Positions 8,556-17,238 of a stretch of 64,000 nt of DNA are shown here, piece after piece (position 1 is the first letter of the stretch; each line of letters opens with the position of its first letter). The notes beneath the pieces are model-generated. The model was not told the origin of the DNA, made no database searches, and saw only the letters and a program-made list of their open reading frames with translations. The stretch lies in assembly GCF_041428715.1 (NCBI RefSeq), contig NZ_CP155572.1; one strand, written 5' to 3'. This DNA comes from Sporomusa malonica (lineage in GTDB: Bacteria > Bacillota > Negativicutes > Sporomusales > Sporomusaceae). The position numbers and the translations under genes were made by a program.

Positions 8556-9338
8556 CTACCGTTTCAGGTTAGCTGCTTTCTCAAGCATATCATCAGCAGT
8601 CTGGATGGCTTTGGAGTTAACCTCATAAGCCCGTTGGGCAACAATCATATTAACCATTTCTTCAACTACCTGGACATTAGACATTTCGATATATTGCTGC
8701 CGCAGCGTTCCTGCACCGTCAGTGCCAGGATTACCAACAGTCGCCGTTCCCGAAGCTTCAGTTTCTTTGAGCAGATTACTCCCCATACTCAGTAAGCCTG
8801 CCGGATTCACAAAACGTGCGATGGTAATCTGCCCTGCATCTACGTCGCCGTTTGGGGTAGTATCAGTAACACGGCCATCAGTTGCGATTGTAAAGCCAGT
8901 AGATTGTTCGTTGAGGGTAATCGCCGGTTCCAACAGATACCCTTCAGAGGTTACGATCCGCCCCTGGGAGTCTTTCTTAAAGGAACCGTCCCGGGTATAG
9001 GCCAAAGTTCCGTCAGGCATAGTGATTTGAAAGAAACCATCACCTTCAATGGCAACATCATAGTCACTGCCACTACTTTGAAAATTACCTTGTAAATATA
9101 GTTTTTGGGTAGCCACCAGCCGGACACCATGCCCCTGTTGGATGCCACTCGGCACTTGAGTATCAGGGCCGGTTGCAGCACCGGGCTGGCGGATGGTCTG
9201 ATACATTAGGTCTTGAAAATCAGTACGGCTTTTTTTGAAGCCGGTGGTATTTACGTTAGCCAAGTTATTGGAAATGGTGTCAAGATTGGCTTGCTGTGCA
9301 GCCATGCCTGTCCCAGCAGTCCACAATGCTCGAATCAT
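8556..9338 (-). CDS. flgG: Flagellar distal rod protein FlgG
   Basis: Distal rod subunit (260 aa, standard length). The N-terminal rod signature is LDTISNNLANVNTTGFKK (about 19-36) and the C-terminal coiled segment is VVEEMVNMIVAQRAYEVNSK. The body (EGDGFFQI, YTRDGSFK) is typical of FlgG/FlhP. The ATG has a GGGGG-type RBS. The position next to flgF and mbl corresponds to flhP in B. subtilis. Confidence 0.95.
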   Translation of the reverse strand: MIRALWTAGTGMAAQQANLDTISNNLANVNTTGFKKSRTDFQDLMYQTIRQPGAATGPDTQVPSGIQQGHGVRLVATQKLYLQGNFQSSGSDYDVAIEGDGFFQITMPDGTLAYTRDGSFKKDSQGRIVTSEGYLLEPAITLNEQSTGFTIATDGRVTDTTPNGDVDAGQITIARFVNPAGLLSMGSNLLKETEASGTATVGNPGTDGAGTLRQQYIEMSNVQVVEEMVNMIVAQRAYEVNSKAIQTADDMLEKAANLKR

Positions 9339-9477
9339 TTACATTACCCCCATAAATAAAAATAAGCGAATGCCGCCTCAGTCGATCAGCAGCATGGGGG
9401 CTCCCTCTAGGTCCAGCCCCATACAAATTAAATCGAATTGTTTTCCCAATTACTTAAGTGTAAATTGCACCACCCGG

Positions 9478-10215
9478 TTAAACTTTACCTACTTCATTAA
9501 CCGCTTTATCAAGCAGTTGGTCATGTGCCTGCACTGTTTTAGCGTTGACTTCATAGGCTCGGTATCCGGAAATAAGATTAACCATCTCTGAGACTATATT
9601 GACATTAGATTGTTCTAAAACTCCCTGTACCACCTTACCGGCTGCGGCCTGACCATTATTGGGAGCGCTAAAGAGACTCGCCCCCTCTTTAAGCAGCTGG
9701 CGGTCATCCGCAAAGTCAACCAGTCTCAGCTGACCGGCATCAACACCGTCAACTGTCACTCTGCCTGTTTCTTCAACAGATACTTTGCCGTCCGGAATTC
9801 TAATCGCCCCATTTTGACCAAGTACCCGGTACCCGTCACTAGTAACCAGCTCACCTTGCTTATTTCGGGAAAAAGCACCATTTCTGGTAAAACGTACGCC
9901 TGCAGGTGTTTCGACAGCGAAGTAGCCTTTCCCGTCAACAGCAAAATCGAGCGAATTACCAGTTGGGCGCATACTACCACCGGTCTGAATTGTCGCTATT
10001 TCGTCAATTATCGTACCAAGACCCAATCTGCCAATTGTTGCTGGGTTCTGGCCGTCATTTATGCGCTGGATTAAAATGTTAGCAAAATCTTTAGATATAG
10101 CAATGTCTTTTTTATAACCTGCTGTATTGCCATTTGCCAGGTTGTTGGCAATGGTATCTGTTCTTGTAGTTTCAGCCATCATTCCGGAAGCCGCAGTATA
10201 AATTCCCCGAATCAA
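9478..10215 (-). CDS. flgF: Flagellar proximal rod protein FlgF (FlhO-like)
   Basis: A 245-aa rod protein of the FlgF/FlgG family with N-terminal DTIANNLANGNTAGYKKD, central DFAVDGKGYFAVETPAGVRF and C-terminal VNIVSEMVNLISGYRAYEVN. Its shorter length and position before flgG point to FlgF (FlhO in B. subtilis). The start codon is TTG behind GGGGGTG. It follows mbl as flhO does in Bacillus, and the 139-bp gap to flgG shows no further gene. Confidence 0.92.
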   Translation of the reverse strand: MIRGIYTAASGMMAETTRTDTIANNLANGNTAGYKKDIAISKDFANILIQRINDGQNPATIGRLGLGTIIDEIATIQTGGSMRPTGNSLDFAVDGKGYFAVETPAGVRFTRNGAFSRNKQGELVTSDGYRVLGQNGAIRIPDGKVSVEETGRVTVDGVDAGQLRLVDFADDRQLLKEGASLFSAPNNGQAAAGKVVQGVLEQSNVNIVSEMVNLISGYRAYEVNAKTVQAHDQLLDKAVNEVGKV

Positions 10216-10259
10216 TAGTTACACCCCCTATGTATATATCGTTCTAGTTACACTACACC

Positions 10260-11288
10260 TTAACCGGCTAAGGTACCTTTTTTGAGCGTCGTGAGACTGT
10301 CTTGCAGGCTTTCCAGCGCATCAAGCGCCTTACCTGTGCCTAAGGCGACGCAGGATAAGGGGTCCTCAGCTAAGTATGTGGGGATGCCAGTTTCTTGGTT
10401 AATAAGCTTGTCCAAACCGTGAATCAGCGAACCGCCGCCGGTCATCACAATACCGCGGTCAACAATATCTGCAGCTAATTCGGGTGGAGTTTTTTCAAGT
10501 ACAGATTTGACACATTCGACGATCAGCGATACCGGTTCAGCAAGTGCCTCCCTCGTCTCGGCTGAGCTCATCCGCATGGTCTTAGGCAAACCTGATACCA
10601 AGTCACGCCCGCGAATTTCCATGGTTTCGTTGCGACCATCGGGGTACGCTGTGGCAATGGCTACTTTAATGGCTTCGGCCGTACGCTCGCCAATTAGGAT
10701 ATTATATTCTTTTTTTACATGGCGAATAAGCGCTTCATCAAACTTATCTCCACCAATCCGGAGTGATTCACTGACAACAATGCCGCCAAGGCTAAGTACG
10801 GCAACATCAGTCGTACCACCGCCAATATCAACAACCATGGCACCGCATGGTTCGGAAATTTCTAAACCAGCACCAAGCGCGGCAGCCAACGGTTCCTCGA
10901 TAAGATAGGTCTTACGTGCCCCAGCCTGCATAGCGGCTTCCAATACGGCCCGTTTCTCGACAGTAGTCACACCTGATGGAATGCACACCATAATCCTAGG
11001 TTTGAAAAAGAAGTTCTTACCAGCGACTTTTTGAATAAAATGCCTGAGCATACTCTCGGTGGTATCATAATCGGCAATTACACCCTCGCGCAAAGGCCGG
11101 ATGGCGATAATATTGCCTGGCGTCCGGCCAAGCATCCGGCGAGCCTCCTCGCCAATTGCCAAAATGCGGTTACTATCACGATCAATGGCAACCACTGACG
11201 GTTCTCTTAATACAATACCTTTACCCTTTATGTATACTAAAACGTTCGCAGTTCCCAAATCAACGCCAATATCCATGGTTCCAAACAT
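10260..11288 (-). CDS. mbl: MreB-family rod-shape protein Mbl
   Basis: Bacterial actin homologue (342 aa) that organises cell-wall synthesis under the inner membrane. It has all actin-fold nucleotide-binding motifs: DIGVDLGTANVLVY (phosphate 1), GAMVVDIGGGTTDVAVLSLG (phosphate 2, about 155-174) and GIVMTGGGSLIHGLD (adenosine). The spoIIID-mbl-flhO-flhP order of B. subtilis is preserved, so mbl is preferred over mreB. The RBS is AAAGGGG about 12 bases upstream, rather far from the start. Confidence 0.93.
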   Translation of the reverse strand: MFGTMDIGVDLGTANVLVYIKGKGIVLREPSVVAIDRDSNRILAIGEEARRMLGRTPGNIIAIRPLREGVIADYDTTESMLRHFIQKVAGKNFFFKPRIMVCIPSGVTTVEKRAVLEAAMQAGARKTYLIEEPLAAALGAGLEISEPCGAMVVDIGGGTTDVAVLSLGGIVVSESLRIGGDKFDEALIRHVKKEYNILIGERTAEAIKVAIATAYPDGRNETMEIRGRDLVSGLPKTMRMSSAETREALAEPVSLIVECVKSVLEKTPPELAADIVDRGIVMTGGGSLIHGLDKLINQETGIPTYLAEDPLSCVALGTGKALDALESLQDSLTTLKKGTLAG

Positions 11289-11496
11289 GCAGAATTCTAA
11301 CCCCTTTCAAGCTATCTTCCATTTACTCTAAACCTGTCCTAAATTTTCACAAAGAAAAAAAGAGTAAATAGCAAGATACATACAAGTGTATTAGTTATTC
11401 TACAAATAAATCAAAAGTCCTCTATTTTTCGCTATTTTCGAATGCGAACCTCATTTTTTTATCCTAACAAAATATATAACATTCTCTATTTGTATA

Positions 11497-11754
11497 TTAT
11501 TCTTCTTTTTCTTCTTTGTATTTCTTTCTAGTAGCCTCACCCCCACGGATATGCCGCTCTGCTTTATTTAGTTCCAGGATATTCTTGACTTTTGCTGCCA
11601 GCCGCTTATTTATTTCCGGGAGACGTTCAATCATGTCTTTGTGAACAGTACTCTTGCTTACGCCAAAGATAGTAGCAGTCTGGCGTACAGTGTGCTTTGT
11701 TTCCATAATGTGATTGCATATATCCAGCACCCGCTTGCGAATATATTCTTTCAT
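11497..11754 (-). CDS. spoIIID: Sporulation transcriptional regulator SpoIIID
   Basis: Small DNA-binding protein (85 aa) that activates and represses mother-cell genes during sporulation. The helix-turn-helix spans about 20-45 (TVRQTATIFGVSKSTVHKDM), and a basic C-terminal tail (RHIRGGEATRKKYK) matches the DNA-contacting tail of the family. ATG start with a GGGGGGAAGAG RBS. A candidate sigma-E promoter lies about 40 bases upstream. It sits upstream of mbl as in Bacillus and proves the organism carries endospore machinery. Confidence 0.97.
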   Translation of the reverse strand: MKEYIRKRVLDICNHIMETKHTVRQTATIFGVSKSTVHKDMIERLPEINKRLAAKVKNILELNKAERHIRGGEATRKKYKEEKEE

Positions 11755-11800
11755 CCAGTCTCTTCCCCCCCGCGCCCGTCCTTTTAACCCTTTGCTAACA

Positions 11801-11828
11801 TGTATATGCGAAGGAAAAGAAAAAATGA
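11801..11828 (-). promoter_or_regulatory. Candidate sigma-E promoter of spoIIID
   Basis: On the minus strand a -35-like TCATTTT is followed 13 bases later by a -10-like CATATACA, about 46 bases before the spoIIID start. Both resemble the mother-cell sigma-E consensus (KMATATT, CATACAAT), with mismatches. The -35 overlaps the terminator of the gene behind it. Judged by eye only. Confidence 0.3.
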
Positions 11829-11846
11829 CCTTACGAAAAGGTCATT
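11824..11846 (-). terminator. Intrinsic terminator after the spoIIQ-like gene
   Basis: Nine-base stem AATGACCTT / AAGGTCATT with a five-base loop, followed on the minus strand by a six-T run. It is 18 bases after the stop codon of the M23 peptidase gene and separates it from spoIIID. Confidence 0.85.
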
Positions 11847-11864
11847 AATTTTGGAAAAGTTAAT

Positions 11865-12569
11865 TTAATTAGGCATATTGGGAAATATCTCGCGCGGATC
11901 AACGAGCTGTTTACCGTCATTGGCTCTGACAGCTAAGTGCAGATGCGGTTCGGGTTCACTTGTGCTGATTCCCATCGAGCCGATCGGTTTACCTGTGTTA
12001 ATCATGGTGTTTTTTTGTACGGCAACACTAGCCAGTGAACCATAGTAGAGGGTGTATCTGCCACTTTTCACGGCTACAGTTAAACCATACTGCGTATCGG
12101 TCATCACATCAACAACTTCACCACTTAGCAGTGCTGGCACTACCTGGCCTTCACCGCCGCTAATATCGAGTCCGTTATGATACCGCCAATCCTGGTACAG
12201 CGGATGGAGTTGCCAGCCAAATCCATGTGTGATTGTACCAGACCATAAGTCACGGATAGCCTCATTGCCAGTTTCGAGCTCGTGCTCTGCTGTTGCCCGA
12301 TGGGCAGGTGGAGACTTGGTTTCAGTTATCAGTGGTACTTCTTGATTACCTGCTAGGTTAACATGTGATTGAGGAACTAAAGCAGTTTGTGCAGGCTGCA
12401 TTGGTTCTGAGACTTGTTCTGTCTTAACAACTGGCGGCTTCGATGCCGGTTCGAATGTGCTGATAACAGCGAACATAAGTAGCGAGGCAGCTGTGAGCAG
12501 TACCCCTGCTGTTAATACCTGTCCTAAATAACTAGAACGTGTTATCTTAGGCAATATCTTTCCGAACAT
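11865..12569 (-). CDS. spoIIQ: M23 peptidase-domain sporulation protein, SpoIIQ-like
   Basis: A 234-aa membrane-anchored protein with one transmembrane helix (about 18-37), a Pro/Gln-rich linker and a C-terminal LytM/M23 domain (about 108-230). The domain shows GFGWQLHPLYQDWRYHNGLD, with the first His and Asp of the zinc site, and PHLHLAVR with the HxH motif, so catalytic residues look retained, as in clostridial SpoIIQ. Its place between spoIID and spoIIID matches spoIIQ of B. subtilis, where it forms the channel linking forespore and mother cell. The name comes from synteny; a general cell-wall endopeptidase remains possible. Confidence 0.82.
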   Translation of the reverse strand: MFGKILPKITRSSYLGQVLTAGVLLTAASLLMFAVISTFEPASKPPVVKTEQVSEPMQPAQTALVPQSHVNLAGNQEVPLITETKSPPAHRATAEHELETGNEAIRDLWSGTITHGFGWQLHPLYQDWRYHNGLDISGGEGQVVPALLSGEVVDVMTDTQYGLTVAVKSGRYTLYYGSLASVAVQKNTMINTGKPIGSMGISTSEPEPHLHLAVRANDGKQLVDPREIFPNMPN

Positions 12570-12649
12570 ATTATCACCTCATAGATAGTATGCCCAGGAA
12601 TTGCTTGTATATAAACGTGGTAGTGGTAAGCGAAGTGTGGCCCCTCTCT

Positions 12650-13654
12650 TTACGATCCGAATATATTCTTAATAGCTGCACCCGTATAATAGTAGGTTAG
12701 AATCTGCCGGAAGTTCTGGTTCTCTTTTGCTTGACCGTTAGCGCCATATTGGCATAAGCCTACGCCATGACCGTAGCCGAATGTTTTAAATATCAACTTA
12801 TCACCAGCCGGTTCCACGCTAAAGTTGGTTGAACGGAGTTCTAGCTTTTGCCTTACTTCAAGCCCTGTCAGGGTTTTGGCTCCTATCCGCACTTTATTTA
12901 CCCGCCCTGAATCTGTAAAATCAATAACACCTGCAATGCTGGCGCTGCCACCGCTTTGAGCGGCGGCAATAATACCGGCGTCAGTACCCAGCCGGGCTTC
13001 AAGTTCGGTCAAGGTGATTTCTTTGGTATCCTGGTAGCGCGGTGATTTCTGGTCCCAGGTGCAGGCTACACTTTTTAGGTAAGGGTAGTCAAACCCCCAT
13101 ACTTCCTTGGCACTGGCTGTTCGTTCACCGCTGGTAGAATGAAATACGGCATTAATAGGTTCACCGTTATAAGTAATAATCAGTCCTTTTGTTTCATTAG
13201 TGGCGCGACTGACTTTGCCCCAATACTTAGCATAATTTGCGCCCCATTTGGCTTTTAATGTAGTCTCGTTGTGCCATGCCTGACTGTTATTGTGGTCAGT
13301 AGTCACATCTGCACCCGGGTACTCACTCGAACCTGCACCACCAAACAACGCCATATGTTTCACAGCATAGGTGCGCGCCGCCACTGCCTGGGCTTTCAGC
13401 GCTTCCAGCTCAAACTCGGCAGGCATTTCTGCAGCCACTACTCCTTTTACATAATCTTCAAGGTTCATAGATACAATCTGTTTAATTTCATGCATATATA
13501 CTTTGATCGTAATATCCTCCCCCCGGTACACTTGGGGAAGATTGGCGACCGCCGGTTCCCGGTTCCAATCATCGATTCCCCATATTATTACCGCCGGAAT
13601 GGCGATTACAGTCAATATAACCAGCAATATACTGAACACTACTATATACCTCAT
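12650..13654 (-). CDS. spoIID: Stage II sporulation protein D (SpoIID)
   Basis: Lytic transglycosylase that, with SpoIIP and SpoIIM, degrades septal peptidoglycan for engulfment. It has one N-terminal transmembrane segment (about 1-25) and the SpoIID domain (EDYVKGVVAAEMPAEFELEALKAQAVAARTYA, given here only as the segment near 60-95; catalytic Glu is in AAEMP). The C-terminal GYGHGVGLCQYGANGQA is diagnostic. ATG at 13654 (334 aa) is preferred over an in-frame GTG at 13675: AAGGTGA precedes the ATG, and the candidate sigma-E start point falls at the GTG itself. Confidence 0.95.
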   Translation of the reverse strand: MRYIVVFSILLVILTVIAIPAVIIWGIDDWNREPAVANLPQVYRGEDITIKVYMHEIKQIVSMNLEDYVKGVVAAEMPAEFELEALKAQAVAARTYAVKHMALFGGAGSSEYPGADVTTDHNNSQAWHNETTLKAKWGANYAKYWGKVSRATNETKGLIITYNGEPINAVFHSTSGERTASAKEVWGFDYPYLKSVACTWDQKSPRYQDTKEITLTELEARLGTDAGIIAAAQSGGSASIAGVIDFTDSGRVNKVRIGAKTLTGLEVRQKLELRSTNFSVEPAGDKLIFKTFGYGHGVGLCQYGANGQAKENQNFRQILTYYYTGAAIKNIFGS

Positions 13655-13681
13655 TGACTCACCTTCTTCCGGCACTTTAGG

Positions 13682-13710
13682 CCGCTATGCACATATATTT
13701 CATAATATGC
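13682..13710 (-). promoter_or_regulatory. Candidate sigma-E promoter of spoIID
   Basis: Minus-strand GCATATT (a full match to the sigma-E -35 consensus KMATATT), a 14-base spacer, then CATAGCGG, which keeps the CATA half of the -10. Transcription would start near 13675, leaving a leader of about 20 bases with the RBS. spoIID is a classical sigma-E gene in Bacillus, which supports the reading. Confidence 0.45.
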
Positions 13711-13745
13711 AAACAAGCTGAGCCGTATGAGTGGAAAAAAGGAAA

Positions 13746-13823
13746 CGAGATTGCCACGCTATCGCTCGCAATGACGGCAGGAAAAACCCATTCGTCATTG
13801 CGGGCACAGGCGAAGCAATCTCG
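13746..13823. repeat. Palindromic repeat family B, copy 1 (murA / spoIID gap)
   Basis: Nested palindrome: outer arms CGAGATTGC / GCAATCTCG and inner arms GCAATGACG / CGTCATTGC. T-rich sequence follows on both strands, so it can act as a bidirectional terminator after murA. Related copies lie at 15304-15374, 41819-41904 and 43310-43395. Confidence 0.8.
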
Positions 13824-13870
13824 CTTTTTCTTTTAAGAAGTACGTTTCCTTAATCTAATTATTAGTTCAA

Positions 13871-15124
13871 CTAGCCCACGCGTTCAATATCAGCGCCAAT
13901 ACTGCGGAATTTTTCAACTAGTTTATCATAACCGCGATCAATATGATGAATATACCCAATCTCTGTTTGACCTTCAGCTACCAGGCCTGCCAACACAAGG
14001 GCTGCGCCAGCTCTAAGATCAGTCGCTTTTACAGGACAGCCGGTTAACTTAGGCACTCCTTCAACAACAGCACAGCGGCCGTCAATTTTAATGGATGCGC
14101 CCATTCGTTTAAGTTCGTCAACATGCATAAAGCGGTTCTCAAATACTGTTTCAGTAACAATGCCGGTACCTTGGGCAACTGTCAGAAGCGCCATAAATTG
14201 GGCCTGCATATCTGTAGGAAAACCAGGATAAGGCAGAGTTTTAATGTCAACCGAGCGAATGCCGCCTGTAGCACACACTCTTACACCGTTAACATCTTCT
14301 TCAATCATCACACCCGCTTCTTTCAGCTTAGCAATGACGGGTTTTAAGTGTTCAGTCAGGGCGTTTTCCACATATACGTCGCCACCAGTCATAGCAGCAG
14401 CCACCATGTAGGTGCCAGCTTCAATTCTGTCAGGAATAACGCAGTGGCAGGCACCTCTAAGCTCAGTAACACCTTCAATTCGAATCATCTTGGTACCGGC
14501 GCCGCGAATGTTGGCGCCCATGTGATTCAGCATGTTAGCCAAATCAACAATTTCAGGCTCTTCAGCCGGGTTTTCAATAATGGTCTGACCTCTGGCCATA
14601 CTTGCGGCCATCATAATGTTTTCAGTGGCGCCAACACTAGGAAAGTCCAGGTAGATACGGGCACCCTTTAAACCTTGCGGCGCTTTGGCTTCAATAAAGC
14701 CATGACCCATGACAATTTCCGCACCTAAGGCCTCAAAGCCTTTTAAATGCAAATCAATCGGCCTTGTGCCGATGGCACAGCCGCCTGGCAGCGAAATCTT
14801 TGCGCAGCCTTCCCGTGCTAAAAGTGGTCCCATAACAAGAAAAGAAGCCCGCATTTTCCGCACAAGTTCATAAGGAGCCTCACAGGCTGTGATATTAGTG
14901 CTGTCAACATATAATGTTCCTGGTTCGATTTTTACCGCCGCTCCTAAATGCTCAAGCACTTCGGCAATTGTGCGGACATCCTCCAGGTCTGGTATCTCTT
15001 CCAGGGTGCTGGGAGTTGTACCCAGCAGCGTTGCCGCAATCACCGGCAGCACAGCGTTTTTTGCGCCGCTGACTTTTACTGTGCCAGAAAGACGGTTGCC
15101 CCCTCGAACAATTAATTTTTCCAC
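13871..15124 (-). CDS. murA: UDP-N-acetylglucosamine 1-carboxyvinyltransferase MurA
   Basis: First committed step of peptidoglycan synthesis: transfers enolpyruvate from PEP to UDP-GlcNAc in the cytoplasm. From a GTG at 15124 the protein is 417 aa, the normal length, and begins with (M)EKLIVRGGNRLSGTVKVSG, including the conserved GAKNA that follows. The Cys of the loop GPLLAREGCAKISLPGGCAIG (listed without its flanks) is the fosfomycin target residue. GGAGG sits eight bases before this GTG. The frame stays open for 41 more codons to an ATG at 15247 encoding a hydrophobic segment, but that ATG lacks an RBS. The position between atpC and spoIID matches murAA of Bacillus. Confidence 0.95.
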   Translation of the reverse strand: MEKLIVRGGNRLSGTVKVSGAKNAVLPVIAATLLGTTPSTLEEIPDLEDVRTIAEVLEHLGAAVKIEPGTLYVDSTNITACEAPYELVRKMRASFLVMGPLLAREGCAKISLPGGCAIGTRPIDLHLKGFEALGAEIVMGHGFIEAKAPQGLKGARIYLDFPSVGATENIMMAASMARGQTIIENPAEEPEIVDLANMLNHMGANIRGAGTKMIRIEGVTELRGACHCVIPDRIEAGTYMVAAAMTGGDVYVENALTEHLKPVIAKLKEAGVMIEEDVNGVRVCATGGIRSVDIKTLPYPGFPTDMQAQFMALLTVAQGTGIVTETVFENRFMHVDELKRMGASIKIDGRCAVVEGVPKLTGCPVKATDLRAGAALVLAGLVAEGQTEIGYIHHIDRGYDKLVEKFRSIGADIERVG

Positions 15125-15303
15125 AAAAGTATCCTCCCACCACAATGGTGCATGTACAGTTTTCCTATAATAGTTTACCATCAGGCTAATAGCTAAGCAA
15201 GAGGCCAGAGCCGCAAAAATAAAGTAAAATAAAACCGTTATCATCATTTTTGCCAGTATTTAGGCAGGTTATTCAATGTAAATTATGGTGAGCTTAAAAA
15301 AAA

Positions 15304-15374
15304 GAGATTGCTTCACTCTGCGTGCAATGACCCAAAATATTACTCGTCATTGCAAACGTCAGTGAAGCAATCTC
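15304..15374 (-). terminator. Family B palindromic repeat, copy 2, acting as atpC terminator
   Basis: Nested palindrome GAGATTGCTTCAC ... GTGAAGCAATCTC with inner GCAATGAC / GTCATTGC. On the minus strand the outer arm is followed by eight T, giving a strong intrinsic terminator 17 bases after the atpC stop. It belongs to the dispersed family B. Confidence 0.8.
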
Positions 15375-15390
15375 ACTTGTTTACTTATTA

Positions 15391-15792
15391 TTATTTCTTT
15401 TCCGCTACTCTGAGACGCATCATCGCACGTTTAAGAGCTACTTCAGCCCGCTGAACATCAATATCACTACTAGCTTTTAGCCGCGATTCGGCACGCTCTT
15501 TGGCAGCCGCAGCGCGTTTGACGTCAATCTCTTCCGGCAACTCGGCGCAGCTTGCCAGTACTGTTATCTTCTGAGGGCGGACTTCAATAAACCCGCCACA
15601 CAGCGATAGTTGCTGCTCGCCTTCGTCATTCAAAATTCTAAGCGGCCAAACATCAAGGCCGGCTATGAGCGGCGCATGACCTGCTAGAATACCAAGATCG
15701 CCGTCAGTCGCTCTGGCGATTACCATATTAACGTCTTCGGAATAGACCATCCTATCAGGAGTAACAATATCCAGCCTAATCTTATTGGCCAT
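15391..15792 (-). CDS. atpC: ATP synthase F1 subunit epsilon
   Basis: Central-stalk subunit (133 aa) that couples and regulates F1. The N-terminal beta-sandwich carries the family pattern IRLDIVTPDRMVYSEDVNMV and GDLGILAGHAPLI (about 32-44). The C-terminal two-helix domain (about 85-132) is rich in Ala, Arg and Lys. ATG behind GGGGGAA, three bases after the atpD stop. Last gene of the operon, closed by a palindromic terminator. Confidence 0.97.
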   Translation of the reverse strand: MANKIRLDIVTPDRMVYSEDVNMVIARATDGDLGILAGHAPLIAGLDVWPLRILNDEGEQQLSLCGGFIEVRPQKITVLASCAELPEEIDVKRAAAAKERAESRLKASSDIDVQRAEVALKRAMMRLRVAEKK

Positions 15793-15795
15793 ATA

Positions 15796-17205
15796 TTATT
15801 CCCCCTTCATCTTTTGAGCCTTTTCCACTGCCTCGTCAATAGTACCTACCATGTAGAAGGCTGTTTCCGGGAGTTCGTCATGCTTGCCGCTTAAGATTTC
15901 CTTAAAGCCGCGAATTGTTTCCTTGAGCGGTACATATTTGCCTGGTGAGCCGGTAAAGGCTTCAGCAACGAAGAACGGTTGGCTCAGGAATCTCTGGATC
16001 TTCCGTGCCCGTGCTACAGTCTGACGGTCTTCGTCTGACAGCTCTTCCATACCGAGAATGGCAATAATATCTTGAAGCTCTTTATAGCGTTGGAGTACTT
16101 CCTGCACGCCACGGGCCACCTGATAATGTTCTTCACCAAGTACATTTGGGTCCATAATCCGCGAGGTTGAATCCAGCGGATCAACAGCCGGGTAAATACC
16201 AAGCTCTGATATCTGGCGTGACAATACTGTGGTGGCGTCAAGGTGGGCAAAAGTAGCCGCCGGAGCCGGGTCAGTCAAGTCATCAGCAGGCACATATACG
16301 GCTTGAACTGAGGTAATTGACCCCTTCTTAGTAGAGGTAATCCGTTCCTGCAATGCACCAACGTCAGTGCTCAGCGTAGGCTGATACCCTACCGCCGATG
16401 GCATCCGGCCTAAGAGCGCCGAAACCTCAGAGCCAGCCTGGATGAATCTGAAGATGTTGTCAACAAACAGGAGAACGTCCTGGCCGCCAACATCACGGAA
16501 ATATTCAGCCATTGTCAAACCGGTAAGACCTACGCGCATCCGCGCTCCAGGCGGCTCGTTCATCTGGCCGTATACAAGTGCGGTTTTGTCGATAACACCG
16601 GATTCAATCATTTCGTTCCACAGGTCATTACCCTCACGAGTACGCTCGCCTACACCGGCAAATACCGAGTAGCCGCCATGTTCTGTGGCGATGTTGCGGA
16701 TAAGTTCCATAATAAGTACGGTTTTACCTACGCCAGCACCGCCGAACAGACCAATTTTACCACCTAGTGCATAGGGGGCAATGAGGTCAACGACCTTGAT
16801 GCCTGTTTCCAGTATTTGTGTCGATGTCTCCTGGTCTTCAAATGCCGGCGCCGGCCGGTGAATGGGCCAAAATTCATCAGCAACAACTTGCTCTGGGTTT
16901 TTATCAACGGTTTCGCCAAGTACGTTAAATACCCGGCCTAAGGTACCTTTACCAACAGGAATTTTAATTGGCGCCCCGGTATCTGCTGCCTTCATGCCGC
17001 GAGTCAGGCCGTCAGTAGAAGACATAGCCACACAACGGACGGTGTTATCGCCCAAGTGCTGCATTACTTCTGCAGTCAGCTTAACATGCACATCGCCAAC
17101 TGTCTCGTCAATTGTGACAGCATTGTATATGGCAGGCAGTTTTTCCGGGGGAAACTCAGCGTCAATAACAGGACCGATAACTTGAATAATTCTACCGATA
17201 TTCAC
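15796..17205 (-). CDS. atpD: ATP synthase F1 subunit beta
   Basis: Catalytic subunit of F1 (469 aa). Walker A GGAGVGKTVLIMELI lies at about 152-166, and VFAGVGERTREGNDLW and the DELSEED-like segment MEELSDEDRQT are both present. The GTG start follows AAGGAGGGG. It makes ATP from ADP and phosphate in the cytoplasmic headpiece, alternating with alpha. Tightly packed between atpG (33 bp) and atpC (3 bp). Confidence 0.98.
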   Translation of the reverse strand: MNIGRIIQVIGPVIDAEFPPEKLPAIYNAVTIDETVGDVHVKLTAEVMQHLGDNTVRCVAMSSTDGLTRGMKAADTGAPIKIPVGKGTLGRVFNVLGETVDKNPEQVVADEFWPIHRPAPAFEDQETSTQILETGIKVVDLIAPYALGGKIGLFGGAGVGKTVLIMELIRNIATEHGGYSVFAGVGERTREGNDLWNEMIESGVIDKTALVYGQMNEPPGARMRVGLTGLTMAEYFRDVGGQDVLLFVDNIFRFIQAGSEVSALLGRMPSAVGYQPTLSTDVGALQERITSTKKGSITSVQAVYVPADDLTDPAPAATFAHLDATTVLSRQISELGIYPAVDPLDSTSRIMDPNVLGEEHYQVARGVQEVLQRYKELQDIIAILGMEELSDEDRQTVARARKIQRFLSQPFFVAEAFTGSPGKYVPLKETIRGFKEILSGKHDELPETAFYMVGTIDEAVEKAQKMKGE

Positions 17206-17238
17206 TAGGGTTTCCCCTCCTTAACTTCTTAGAGCCTT

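Noticed and set aside
11289..11496. Non-coding RNA or gene in the AT-rich gap between mbl and spoIIID
   Set aside because: I saw no stable fold, reading frame or known motif apart from a tiny TTCG-AATG-CGAA palindrome.
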